From IMG/VR virus record IMGVR_UViG_3300024507_000369, positions 62,001 through 126,000 of that record: a DNA stretch of 64,000 nucleotides. One strand, given 5' to 3'. This document shows positions 13,349 through 20,318 of this stretch, piece after piece. A program made the position numbers and the translations under genes. The notes under the pieces were generated by a model, which saw only the letters and a list, made by a program, of their open reading frames with translations, did not search any database and had not been told where the DNA came from. Positions within the stretch are counted from its first letter, which is position 1. Each line of letters begins with the position of its first letter. This stretch comes from a virus.

Positions 13349-13493
13349 TTTTCAAATCAGGATGTGGTGCATAAAGAGGTCCGTTGTAATTACCAGCAAA
13401 CTTTGCAAGTTCTTGAACTGCTTTTACAGTCTCTTCTGTCTCAACCCATTCCCACGAATTGCCGTTTTTATCTACAAAATTGCGAATAGTCAT
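13338..13493 (-). CDS. hypothetical protein (51 aa)
   Basis: MTIRNFVDKNGNSWEWVETE followed by a short helix and GPLYAPHPDLKNEQ. An SD-like GGAGG lies seven bases before the ATG. The N-terminal strand-turn-strand 'DKNGNSWEW' resembles other small cyanophage proteins. Confidence 0.65.
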   Translation of the reverse strand: MTIRNFVDKNGNSWEWVETEETVKAVQELAKFAGNYNGPLYAPHPDLKNEQ

Positions 13494-13708
13494 AGTTTTC
13501 CTCCAACAGTTGAATCATAAGTTTTATCAGGTGATTTGTCAAACTCACCGTCTTGTTTTGCTTTTAAATACCAACGAGTAGCAGTTACACATTGGTCTTC
13601 AGTTAGTGATGTGATAATCCCACCACCATCTGGATAATGTGATTGCCAAGTACCCCAACTTTTTTGCTCCACATAAAAAGCATCGTCGTCATAAAACTGT
13701 TTACTCAT
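13490..13708 (-). CDS. hypothetical protein (72 aa)
   Basis: MSKQFYDDDAFYVEQKSWGT with a central helix (TEDQCVTATRWYLKAKQDGE). Its length and aromatic content suggest a small alpha/beta fold. Unknown function. Confidence 0.68.
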   Translation of the reverse strand: MSKQFYDDDAFYVEQKSWGTWQSHYPDGGGIITSLTEDQCVTATRWYLKAKQDGEFDKSPDKTYDSTVGGKL

Positions 13709-13850
13709 AATGATTCAGTTGCCTCTGTAGTTCAATTCGTGTGGAGATTAGTTTACTGTATAGAAAGTCTTGATACTGATTTCCTTTTAGTAGTTCAGTA
13801 AGATTATCAATCTGCATCATAGCAAGAATGAGTTTGGTTTTATCATCCAT
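13701..13850 (-). CDS. conserved cyanophage mini-protein (49 aa)
   Basis: MDDKTKLILAMMQIDNLTEL, then a helix ending RIELQRQLNHYE. It overlaps the next and previous genes by 8 bp each. It resembles a recurrent helical cyanophage protein of unknown role. Confidence 0.65.
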   Translation of the reverse strand: MDDKTKLILAMMQIDNLTELLKGNQYQDFLYSKLISTRIELQRQLNHYE

Positions 13851-13992
13851 CGTCTTTCAGTTTTTGAAGATGTTCCATAATGACTTTGATGAAGTCTTTT
13901 TCAGTCCAGGTGTTGAGAATACTTTCCGTAGGAGAATTTTCATCCCAGGAGATATCGAAAGATCCATCTTCATTTTCAATTACCTGTATCAT
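13843..13992 (-). CDS. conserved small acidic protein (49 aa)
   Basis: MIQVIENEDGSFDISWDENS, then a helix (EKDFIKVIMEHLQKLKDDG). The first 20 residues form a likely beta hairpin. Neighbour overlaps set the start. Confidence 0.65.
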   Translation of the reverse strand: MIQVIENEDGSFDISWDENSPTESILNTWTEKDFIKVIMEHLQKLKDDG

Positions 13993-14306
13993 TTTTTAGA
14001 CTTTGTAGAGCGAGTAGTGTTTCGATTGGAATCCACGCTGGGTTTTCGTTTGCGAACTGTACTTGAACTTCCGTCACTTTTTGGTTTAGACTTTTGTTCC
14101 ACACTTCTCTTGTGTTTTTTACTGGACTCAATGGGTTTTCCATCACGATAATCAATCTTTGTTGTCTTACTATCCAGTCTATACCTTTCTAGATATTTTT
14201 GCAAGTGTTCTTCGCAAGAAAAATAACAAACCGTAGGATTTTTCTTTTCACCAAACTCTAATCGGTATGGGTGATTCTCATGAGGAAACAGTTCAGTAGA
14301 AATCAT
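13989..14306 (-). CDS. basic-tailed protein (105 aa)
   Basis: A folded N-terminal half (HPYRLEFGEKKNPTVCYFSC and EEHLQKYLERYRLDSKT) is followed by a disordered Lys/Arg/Ser tail of about 45 residues. The tail suggests nucleic-acid binding. The conserved core resembles a cyanophage hypothetical. Confidence 0.7.
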   Translation of the reverse strand: MISTELFPHENHPYRLEFGEKKNPTVCYFSCEEHLQKYLERYRLDSKTTKIDYRDGKPIESSKKHKRSVEQKSKPKSDGSSSTVRKRKPSVDSNRNTTRSTKSKK

Positions 14307-14689
14307 CGTGTTCCAAACTCATAGTCCATAAGTCTACCATACTTGAAGTGGATTTTACAGCGAGGCCAGTCAGTCCATTCACCGTCCCAAGTTGGAGGAT
14401 AAACCTCAACATATTTGGTAATCATACAAGGACTAATTTTTCCGTGATTGCCATTGGGAACCCACTTAAAGTTACACCACAGATGTATAGAATCATATCC
14501 TTCATCACCTTCTTTGAGTTCTACAAAGTCTGCAGTGTGGGAGAAATCAATATGATACAAATATCCGTGAGGGTCTAACCAATAGTGAGACATTGTGCCA
14601 CCTATTCCGTCTTCAATATCTTTGGTGTGTAGTTCTACATTTGTGAATTGTTCTCCAAGATCATAGGAAGACCTCAAATAGTCAAACAT
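14303..14689 (-). CDS. conserved cyanophage hypothetical protein (128 aa)
   Basis: Start MFDYLRSSYDLGEQFTNVEL was chosen over MGMFDY two codons earlier. The protein is beta-rich with many Trp/Tyr/His residues (MSHYWLDPHGYLYHIDF; YPPTWDGEWTDWPRCKIHFK), suggestive of a small beta-sandwich. It has relatives in other T4-like cyanophages, function unknown. Confidence 0.72.
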   Translation of the reverse strand: MFDYLRSSYDLGEQFTNVELHTKDIEDGIGGTMSHYWLDPHGYLYHIDFSHTADFVELKEGDEGYDSIHLWCNFKWVPNGNHGKISPCMITKYVEVYPPTWDGEWTDWPRCKIHFKYGRLMDYEFGTR

Positions 14690-14855
14690 CCCCATCACTC
14701 TTCTCCCCAAGTTTAATAGGAAATTCTTTATCGTTTAAATCATTATACAACAGATTGGCAAAGATTTCATATGCAGGTTGTCTAGATTCAATTGCGGATG
14801 AAGTAGCAACACTCCACATAATACGCAATTCGTTTTTATCAGGTAATGTCTTCAT
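14682..14855 (-). CDS. hypothetical protein, paralogue of the 24594 gene
   Basis: MKTLPDKNELRIMWSVATSS aligns along its length with MTKPLPDKRELDIMWTVATS encoded at 24594-24752; both continue with an F-A-x-x-L-Y-(N/D)-(D/E) helix. The shared start places this ATG. Two copies in one phage indicate duplication or repeated acquisition. Confidence 0.7.
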   Translation of the reverse strand: MKTLPDKNELRIMWSVATSSAIESRQPAYEIFANLLYNDLNDKEFPIKLGEKSDGDV

Positions 14856-15192
14856 TGGGTAACTTTTCATTTAAATCAACTTCAATATCACCAACAAGGT
14901 CATCAAGTTTATCAATCATTTCTAGGGTAAATGGAATTGTTTTAACTTTACCAGTCTTTACATCTTCTGCCATTTGCTGCAGATGCTCAAGAAACTCCTT
15001 GGGTAAAGTATCGTCATCACCTAAACATTGCCAAAACCAAGACAAACACTCTTCATAAGGGTCGTCATACCACATCAGCGCATAGTCCTTATAGTTTCCA
15101 GAAATCAAATCACGCCAGATACGAAATGATCCGCGAATGTTTTGCCAACCAGTAAACCAGCAGTGGTTAATGTAGTAATCGATCCAAGTCAT
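14839..15192 (-). CDS. hypothetical Trp-rich protein (117 aa)
   Basis: The N-terminal half has many Trp residues (YINHCWFTGWQNIRGSFRIW, later MWYDDPYEECLSWFWQC); the C-terminal half is an acidic helical region ending DLNEKLPNEDIT. No family known. It has some likeness in layout to the 116-residue gene at 15349. Confidence 0.68.
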   Translation of the reverse strand: MTWIDYYINHCWFTGWQNIRGSFRIWRDLISGNYKDYALMWYDDPYEECLSWFWQCLGDDDTLPKEFLEHLQQMAEDVKTGKVKTIPFTLEMIDKLDDLVGDIEVDLNEKLPNEDIT

Positions 15193-15365
15193 TAGAGATA
15201 ATGCGGTTTTTCAGTATCAAATTGGTAAAACTTTACGTCTTTCATATCAAGACACATACGGATAGTTTCATGCTCTCTGTGCTCCCTATCTGTTCCTTTG
15301 TACATCCCTCTGCGTTGATAGGCACAACACCAGATATTGTAGTAGATTTTAGATTTCTCGTTCAT
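15192..15365 (-). CDS. hypothetical protein (57 aa)
   Basis: MNEKSKIYYNIWCCAYQRRG with a charged centre (TDREHREHETIRMCLDMKD). It starts in the last codons of the upstream gene and stops at the start of the downstream one. Confidence 0.65.
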   Translation of the reverse strand: MNEKSKIYYNIWCCAYQRRGMYKGTDREHREHETIRMCLDMKDVKFYQFDTEKPHYL

Positions 15366-15699
15366 CTTCCCAAGGTGCTTTACGACTTAATAATCTAGCA
15401 ATCTTTTCATTATATTCTGGTGGTTGATTGATTGCTTCTACAAGAGCATCATATGCTTCTTCTGATACATAAATGACTGGTGGTTTTTGGTCTAACCTCA
15501 ACTTGCGTTCAGGTGAAATAGTGATATTGTATGGGTCATCATAAGGATAGATGTACTCCATATACCATCCCAAAGATAAACCTTCCCAGAACTCACTATA
15601 TCCCCAATCATCCCCGTCATTATAACAATCCAGACAGTTCCAGAAGTTATGGAATCCATCAAGAAAGAGTTCCCATTTCGTTGGATTTTCAAATCTCAC
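15349..15699 (-). CDS. protein with DUF1778-like (ribbon-helix-helix) C-terminus
   Basis: The first 75 residues are Trp/Tyr/Asp-rich (FWNCLDCYNDGDDWGYSEFW). The last 38 (VIYVSEEAYDALVEAINQPP then NEKIARLLSRKAPWED) match the C-terminal strand-helix pattern of DUF1778-type antitoxins, including the helix followed by PP and N-x-x-I-x-x-L-L. It starts with GTG overlapping the upstream TGA by 4 bp. No partner toxin is recognised next to it. Confidence 0.6.
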   Translation of the reverse strand: MRFENPTKWELFLDGFHNFWNCLDCYNDGDDWGYSEFWEGLSLGWYMEYIYPYDDPYNITISPERKLRLDQKPPVIYVSEEAYDALVEAINQPPEYNEKIARLLSRKAPWEDEREI

Positions 15700-15881
15700 G
15701 GGGTTTCATCACTCCAATAGTACCTCAGTTTATCACCATCCGCAGAAATATTCAAGTGATAGATTTTATCGTCTTCAGTATACACACCAACCCATAAGGT
15801 GCGTTCATTCATACTTTCAAGATGAAACATTTGAATGTCTTGAAGTACAATTTCGTCTGGGTTTTCAGTAAATCTACTCAC
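15696..15881 (-). CDS. hypothetical protein with GTG start (61 aa)
   Basis: MSRFTENPDEIVLQDIQMFH followed by two beta strands (RTLWVGVYTEDDKIYHLNI; DKLRYYWSDETP). GTG starts by 4-bp GTGA overlaps at both this gene and the next indicate tight coupling. Confidence 0.65.
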   Translation of the reverse strand: MSRFTENPDEIVLQDIQMFHLESMNERTLWVGVYTEDDKIYHLNISADGDKLRYYWSDETP

Positions 15882-16027
15882 TCTACTTCCTCATAAGCAT
15901 CTTGAATCATCTGTGCAAGTTCCATAACTTCCAACTTCATTTCAGAAGGTGCTGTCTTTGCAATCTCATCATAGAACAAAGTAAGGGCAGTTGTCAATAG
16001 AACCAGTTGGCGTTTTGTGAAGTCCAT
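15878..16027 (-). CDS. hypothetical helical protein (49 aa)
   Basis: MDFTKRQLVLLTTALTLFYD and a second acidic helix (LEVMELAQMIQDAYEEVE). A small two-helix hairpin. Function unknown. Confidence 0.65.
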   Translation of the reverse strand: MDFTKRQLVLLTTALTLFYDEIAKTAPSEMKLEVMELAQMIQDAYEEVE

Positions 16028-16704
16028 TATGAGAAGTTATAATGAACACGGGTGTAGAAGTCTTTGAAGCAACTTCTATTAAGGAGCTTCATCATTGCTG
16101 GAGGAATGTAGTATGAATATTCACTGAAGAAATCTTCTTTACTGAGAAATCTGAGACCATGAAGATACCAAGTGCCAAACTGCTCATGAAATGCCCTTAC
16201 AGCACGATATTGCTGTGTAGTACAAGCAACATACTTATTGGTAGAGTTTTCAAAATCTTCTTTATGACCAGGATTTGCCTGTGTCATCATAACACACACA
16301 GTTTGACCCTCCCCTGTGCCGAAATATTCGGAAACCATATACACCCAATGCTCATCCACTGGGAATACATCACGATGATACTTCTGCTCATATTCTTTCA
16401 TACAAGCATCGGCAACCAGTTGGAAGTTTTCTTTTTTCTTTGCTTGCAGTTCTTCAATTAGTTCTTCATGCTCAATCTTACGAAGTTGTTTCATTGCTTC
16501 TGAATGTTCTTCAATGAAATCAATAGCAATCTTTAATACTTCATTCTCTTTTTCTCGTTTTGCCGCTTCTTCAAGCATTTCTTCGTGGGTCATTTCTTTG
16601 ATGTGCAACTGTGTTTCTGGAGTTTGGACTTTTCCCCAAGAACTATCATCAATTGTGAGAGTTTCTTTTCCTTTATCATAAAACCTCAACTTACCATCAG
16701 TCAT
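16027..16704 (-). CDS. hypothetical protein with central coiled coil (225 aa)
   Basis: A short beta-like start (GKLRFYDKGKETLTIDDSSW) is followed by a charged coiled coil (residues about 37-95) and a globular C-terminal part (YMVSEYFGTGEGQTVCVMMT; FSEYSYYIPPAMMKLLNRSC). It is the largest gene in this stretch. No family recognised. Confidence 0.68.
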   Translation of the reverse strand: MTDGKLRFYDKGKETLTIDDSSWGKVQTPETQLHIKEMTHEEMLEEAAKREKENEVLKIAIDFIEEHSEAMKQLRKIEHEELIEELQAKKKENFQLVADACMKEYEQKYHRDVFPVDEHWVYMVSEYFGTGEGQTVCVMMTQANPGHKEDFENSTNKYVACTTQQYRAVRAFHEQFGTWYLHGLRFLSKEDFFSEYSYYIPPAMMKLLNRSCFKDFYTRVHYNFS

Positions 16705-17003
16705 CGTAGATTTTCCCTAATCATTCTAATACACTCATTCCACTTATAACTGTTAGTTTCGTGTTCTTTCGGCAACCAATCCTTTACGATATTCACAATC
16801 TCATTTACCAGAACATCTCTGGATTGTGCGAAGTTTCCATAATCAACCCACTCTTCTAGTTTATTATAAAGAGTTGGTTTTTTATTCATAAGTTCTCGGA
16901 TTTTCTGTTTGCCGTATTCTGTGAGTTCTTGTTTATTGGTGCGGAGTTGTTGGATTTCTTCATCAGTTAGTCCAATCACCCAAGGCATATCTTCATTAGT
17001 CAT
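16701..17003 (-). CDS. protein with C-terminal WLP-x-E ... WN-x-C motif (100 aa)
   Basis: A helical N-terminus (LTDEEIQQLRTNKQELTEYG) and the ending VKDWLPKEHETNSYKWNECI. The same C-terminal pattern, WLP-x-E then an aromatic-rich W-N-x-C helix, occurs in the proteins at 19353 and 19663, so this is one of a paralogous module set. Confidence 0.68.
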   Translation of the reverse strand: MTNEDMPWVIGLTDEEIQQLRTNKQELTEYGKQKIRELMNKKPTLYNKLEEWVDYGNFAQSRDVLVNEIVNIVKDWLPKEHETNSYKWNECIRMIRENLR

Positions 17004-17236
17004 TGTGATACAGGTATAAAATCCAACTCAAATAGTTGGTTGTTCTCATTACAATAATAAAGTTTAGCATCCTCATCGTCAGGATAATACCAGAGTAGTT
17101 GGTTTTTGAGATTATACTTATCTGGTTGTAATGGTTTTTTACCTCTTCTCAACTGAAAGATACCACCATCCTCCATAGCAGGATGATTGAGATTGATACC
17201 TTTTGCTCCGTCAAATCCTGCGTTTTTTGGTTTCAT
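17000..17236 (-). CDS. hypothetical protein (78 aa)
   Basis: MKPKNAGFDGAKGINLNHPA, a basic centre (FQLRRGKKPLQPDKYNLKNQ) and a strand-rich tail (DAKLYYCNENNQLFELDF). No motif known. Confidence 0.65.
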   Translation of the reverse strand: MKPKNAGFDGAKGINLNHPAMEDGGIFQLRRGKKPLQPDKYNLKNQLLWYYPDDEDAKLYYCNENNQLFELDFIPVSQ

Positions 17237-17499
17237 CGTTCATTATAAAATACAAATCCAGTTGAGGTTTTTTCGTCGTAGTAATAATACTCTTGAAACA
17301 CTCCGTTTTCAAAGTGTTCAATAGGTTCAAGTTCATCACTACCCGTTGAATAGTAACAGTCTAACACAAAATCAGAATATTCACCAACAAAACCACAGAA
17401 ACGGTCAGGAAACTTTGAAATACTTTTGTCTGGGAACAGTTCGTAGTATGTGTCTAATACTTCCTGTCCATATTCTTCTAGGATTTCTTCAAGTGTCAT
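17233..17499 (-). CDS. hypothetical acidic protein (88 aa)
   Basis: Very acidic and aromatic: FCGFVGEYSDFVLDCYYSTG, then FQEYYYYDEKTSTGFVFYNE. The acidity and the F-x-G-x-Y-x-S-x-x-D-F pattern are loosely reminiscent of ArdA-type DNA-mimic antirestriction proteins. That resemblance is weak and I do not rely on it. Confidence 0.65.
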   Translation of the reverse strand: MTLEEILEEYGQEVLDTYYELFPDKSISKFPDRFCGFVGEYSDFVLDCYYSTGSDELEPIEHFENGVFQEYYYYDEKTSTGFVFYNER

Positions 17500-17674
17500 A
17501 AGGTTGCTGTGGGTCTTTTTTCCAAACTTCTTTGTAGATAATCCAAGGTTCTTCTTGGTGGGTCATTTGAGCAGACCAATGGTATCCATTCTCATCAACA
17601 GCATCCAGATAATGAATGCGTGTCTTTGGGTCAATCACTCGTGTGATAGTTTTGAATTTTACTCGTTCAGTCAT
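17489..17674 (-). CDS. hypothetical protein (61 aa)
   Basis: MTERVKFKTITRVIDPKTRI then HYLDAVDENGYHWSAQMTH. A small beta-rich protein; no recognised family. Confidence 0.65.
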   Translation of the reverse strand: MTERVKFKTITRVIDPKTRIHYLDAVDENGYHWSAQMTHQEEPWIIYKEVWKKDPQQPYDT

Positions 17675-17997
17675 TTTACTCCAAGCAAGTCCTTTTCAAA
17701 ATCAGTCAAACGAGCAAGAAGTTCTTGTCGTTTTTGTTCTTTGATTTCTTCTTGTCGTTTTTCTTCTAACTTTTCATCAAGAACATCCATCATATAATCA
17801 AAACTATAACATCTCTTATCCCAATTAGTTTCACCTTGTTGATTGATGAATACTGTTTCATCAAATCCTTCTGGGTGGTACATTTCGTAGATACGAACTA
17901 TATAATCACCATCTTTGTCCTCACGAATTTCAACACTTAAATCAAGTTGCTTTGCTTTGGAAAAGAGTTTGAGAAGTTCAGTTGCTTTGATAGTCAT
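17671..17997 (-). CDS. hypothetical protein (108 aa)
   Basis: MTIKATELLKLFSKAKQLDL, a beta-rich core (KDGDYIVRIYEMYHPEGFDE) and a coiled-coil C-terminus (EEKRQEEIKEQKRQELLARL). Unknown role. Confidence 0.68.
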   Translation of the reverse strand: MTIKATELLKLFSKAKQLDLSVEIREDKDGDYIVRIYEMYHPEGFDETVFINQQGETNWDKRCYSFDYMMDVLDEKLEEKRQEEIKEQKRQELLARLTDFEKDLLGVK

Positions 17998-18323
17998 TTC
18001 AGTTCTCCATAAGAAAGTGTTTTGATTTCTTCTTTACTCAAAGGTTCTGTAGGATAATATCCAGAAGGATAATCATTCATACCAGCATCAAAGATAAACA
18101 CAGGAATGTCTGCTTTTTTACAGAATTCTTTGAACTTTTCTCCATCCAATTCAAACTTACCAACATACTCAACATTTGGATACATATCCCAAGATGCTAC
18201 AAGTCCTTCTGGATAATAACTCCACTCAAACTCATCAAGTAATTTGATAATATCTTCTACAACTTGAATGTGTTCTGGATTAGTGTAGATGCGTCCGTAT
18301 CCTTTGTAAGTGAAGGCAGTCAT
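17994..18323 (-). CDS. hypothetical protein (109 aa)
   Basis: MTAFTYKGYGRIYTNPEHIQ, then alternating strands and helices (VVEDIIKLLDEFEWSYYPEG; FKEFCKKADIPVFIFDAGMN). It looks like a compact alpha/beta domain. No family recognised. Confidence 0.7.
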   Translation of the reverse strand: MTAFTYKGYGRIYTNPEHIQVVEDIIKLLDEFEWSYYPEGLVASWDMYPNVEYVGKFELDGEKFKEFCKKADIPVFIFDAGMNDYPSGYYPTEPLSKEEIKTLSYGELK

Positions 18324-18541
18324 TTCAAATGAGGTTCAATTTGTGTTTGAAGTTTAAGTTGTTGAAGCAAATCACGAGCAAATGTTATTTCACCATACTC
18401 AAATCCCGCATCAAAAGCATCATCATAATTTCCAGCGTCTGAAGGAGAATAATCATCACCACATTCATCATAACAATGCTTACTGTCTGCAGTTTCTTGA
18501 AGTTTGGTGAGAAGGAATTGAAGTTTTTGTGTATCAGTCAT
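18320..18541 (-). CDS. conserved cyanophage hypothetical protein (73 aa)
   Basis: MTDTQKLQFLLTKLQETADS, then ECGDDYSPSDAGNYDDAFDA and a helix GFEYGEITFARDLLQQLKLQ. The acidic centre looks like a metal-binding or turn-rich loop. The start was placed beside the previous gene end; a longer frame overlaps it fully. Confidence 0.72.
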   Translation of the reverse strand: MTDTQKLQFLLTKLQETADSKHCYDECGDDYSPSDAGNYDDAFDAGFEYGEITFARDLLQQLKLQTQIEPHLK

Positions 18542-18542
18542 T

Positions 18543-18716
18543 TCAGTTCTGGTGTTGTTTGAGATGGAGTTGGATACATTCCATAACATCATCAAGTGTG
18601 GAAGCACTACCCTCATAGTAGTAATCCATATTCATTACATCTGTGACTTTGAGTTTGTAATAAAAATCACCATCAGATGAATACTGATGAATGATGATGT
18701 CAGTTTCGTAGTGCAT
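18543..18716 (-). CDS. hypothetical protein (57 aa)
   Basis: MHYETDIIIHQYSSDGDFYY and a helix (LDDVMECIQLHLKQHQN). It is the first gene of the left-going run; a TATAAT box (18738-18743) lies 21 bp upstream, so the longer TTG-initiated frame would read through the promoter and was rejected. Confidence 0.68.
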   Translation of the reverse strand: MHYETDIIIHQYSSDGDFYYKLKVTDVMNMDYYYEGSASTLDDVMECIQLHLKQHQN

Positions 18717-18737
18717 CGGTTTGTTTGTTATGAAGTC

Positions 18738-18743
18738 ATTATA
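18738..18743 (-). promoter_or_regulatory. TATAAT promoter box for the 11.7-18.7 kb run
   Basis: Perfect -10 TATAAT preceded by TTG, right after a terminator hairpin. No convincing -35 is visible at 16-18 bp. Confidence 0.5.
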
Positions 18744-18746
18744 CAA

Positions 18747-18772
18747 CCAAAAGGAGCACCTGTGGGATGCTC
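18747..18772 (-). terminator. terminator after the 187-aa gene
   Basis: GAGCATC/GGTGCTC stem with loop CCACA (one G-U pair), then CTTTTGGTTG. The stop-proximal motif TAAACTGGCAC lies at 18775-18785. Confidence 0.65.
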
Positions 18773-18792
18773 TTGTGCCAGTTTAGAAAGTG

Positions 18793-19356
18793 TCACTTGT
18801 CGTTCCAAGTAAAGTCAAGAAGTAGCTTAGTAAAGTATCTCACAATCACATTTGGTTTCTTTTCCAGATACACTTTGATGTTTGGTTTGATGTCCCAGTA
18901 TCCTACCACATCTTTACCAATTCTAAATTCTGTAGTCCAATCTACAGCACTGCTCACACCAAGAGTAGAACAATCTAAATTACCTACTGTAAGTCTGACT
19001 GGGAATTGTCCGTGTTCCTTCGCATACTTAAAGTTCTCAATAATTCTATTGAACTTTTGATTGTAGTAATACTCTTGATGACATTTGAGTTCAGCAAACT
19101 TATGCTTGATACTCTCAATATGTTTATCAATCTTCTCATCAAACTCTTGTGAGATTTCTTCTAATGACTTGCGTGGTAGTTCAAATTTGATTTCTTGTGC
19201 TTCGTTTGGAATTGTGAAGTATTCTTTGAGGAGTTCATACTTTTCGTGGTCTTCTTCAGCATAAGAATACAAATTCATACACTCAAAGACATTCTTTACA
19301 TCTGTGAGTGTTTTGATTTTACTTACATCTAATTTATGGTTTAATGGTTCAATCAT
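18793..19356 (-). CDS. hypothetical protein (187 aa)
   Basis: MIEPLNHKLDVSKIKTLTDV, a long charged helical middle (FDEKIDKHIESIKHKFAELK) and a conserved-looking end (GYWDIKPNIKVYLEKKPNVI then RYFTKLLLDFTWNDK). The C-terminal block resembles the tail of several cyanophage hypotheticals. Function unknown. Confidence 0.7.
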   Translation of the reverse strand: MIEPLNHKLDVSKIKTLTDVKNVFECMNLYSYAEEDHEKYELLKEYFTIPNEAQEIKFELPRKSLEEISQEFDEKIDKHIESIKHKFAELKCHQEYYYNQKFNRIIENFKYAKEHGQFPVRLTVGNLDCSTLGVSSAVDWTTEFRIGKDVVGYWDIKPNIKVYLEKKPNVIVRYFTKLLLDFTWNDK

Positions 19357-19661
19357 TTCAACCTCAACTTCAACTTCTCAACACAATCATTCCAACCACA
19401 AGCATATCTATCATCACCACCATCTTCATCAGGCAACCATCTTTCAACAATATCACAAATAACTTCTCTATTTACAAACTCCAATTGTTCTTTACAGAAC
19501 ATCTCATAAAGTGTTTGTGGTTTTGGTTCTTCTACTTTTTGATACTTCACACCATCAATCATTATGGTTTCTTCATCAAGTTTTTGATAAACTCTCATAG
19601 TATAATCCACAGCACATCTTCCGTATTTTTTTCTTTCTACGATGATTTCTGGTTCAGTCAT
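19353..19661 (-). CDS. protein with WLP-x-E ... GWN-x-C C-terminus (102 aa)
   Basis: An N-terminal beta part (EIIVERKKYGRCAVDYTMRV; KLDEETIMIDGVKYQKVEEP) and the ending VERWLPDEDGGDDRYACGWN then DCVEKLKLRLK. The C-terminus is paralogous to those of the proteins at 16701 and 19663. It overlaps the upstream gene end by one codon. Confidence 0.7.
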   Translation of the reverse strand: MTEPEIIVERKKYGRCAVDYTMRVYQKLDEETIMIDGVKYQKVEEPKPQTLYEMFCKEQLEFVNREVICDIVERWLPDEDGGDDRYACGWNDCVEKLKLRLK

Positions 19662-19662
19662 T

Positions 19663-20238
19663 TCAGTTTTTCCTCTTGATTTCGTTCAAACAATCATTCC
19701 ATCCTTGATTATATCCCATCTCATCTTCTTCATATTCTAACTCATCAGGCAACCATTCTTCACCCACATAAGTATAATTTCCCTTTCGCACCTCATTAAA
19801 CCAAAGTCCTTCAAGCAGACGACGAGTTTCACCATCAGTAATACGAACCAGCATCATACCATCAGCAGGTTTCTTTTTCTTATACCAAATAACATCAGTT
19901 GGATATTCCAGACGATAATAATTCTCACCATTATAAGAGACAACCTCATACTTCCCAGAGTTTTCAAGATACATTCTTGGTTGAGATTTATGTGTCTCAA
20001 TCTCTTTGAGGAGTTCAAGTTTCTTTTGAAGCACTTTGATTTCTGCTTCTGTTTTTTCAATATCAGATTTGAAAGTCATAGATTTAAAATAAGGAGTAGC
20101 ATCCATCACACCATCTTTGATTGCTTGTCTAAAAGCATCACGAAGTCCATTTGCGACTTCTTCGGGGTGTTGCTTCCTTGGTTCCCAGTTTGTTGATTGT
20201 CCTTCGTTGATTTCAGTTGGTTTCCAATCGTTATTCAT
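19663..20238 (-). CDS. protein with coiled coil and WLP-x-E ... GWN-x-C C-terminus (191 aa)
   Basis: A coiled coil at residues about 52-75 (IEKTEAEIKVLQKKLELLKE), a beta-rich middle with YEVVSYNGENYYRLEYPTDV, and the C-terminal module EEWLPDELEYEEDEMGYNQG then WNDCLNEIKRKN. It is the first gene after the TTTACA-17-TATACT promoter at 20261-20289. Confidence 0.72.
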   Translation of the reverse strand: MNNDWKPTEINEGQSTNWEPRKQHPEEVANGLRDAFRQAIKDGVMDATPYFKSMTFKSDIEKTEAEIKVLQKKLELLKEIETHKSQPRMYLENSGKYEVVSYNGENYYRLEYPTDVIWYKKKKPADGMMLVRITDGETRRLLEGLWFNEVRKGNYTYVGEEWLPDELEYEEDEMGYNQGWNDCLNEIKRKN

Positions 20239-20260
20239 TTAAGTGATTACTCATAAGGTC

Positions 20261-20289
20261 AGTATACAACAAAAAAGGTGCCCTGTAAA
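20261..20289 (-). promoter_or_regulatory. sigma-70-type promoter embedded in a terminator
   Basis: TTTACA (20284-20289), a 17-bp spacer and TATACT (20261-20266). The -35 is the loop of the hairpin at 20275-20297, so folding of the upstream RNA and promoter use share the same bases. Confidence 0.72.
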
Positions 20290-20297
20290 GGCACCTT
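20269..20297 (-). terminator. terminator after the GIY-YIG gene
   Basis: AAGGTGCC TTTACAG GGCACCTT followed by TTTTGTTG. It follows the stop-proximal motif AAACTGGAAC at 20298-20307. Confidence 0.8.
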
Positions 20298-20318
20298 GTT
20301 CCAGTTTGTAAAGTGTCC

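Noticed and set aside
17233-17499. ArdA-like antirestriction protein
   Set aside because: Only composition and a loose F-x-G-x-Y-x-S pattern match; not enough to name it.
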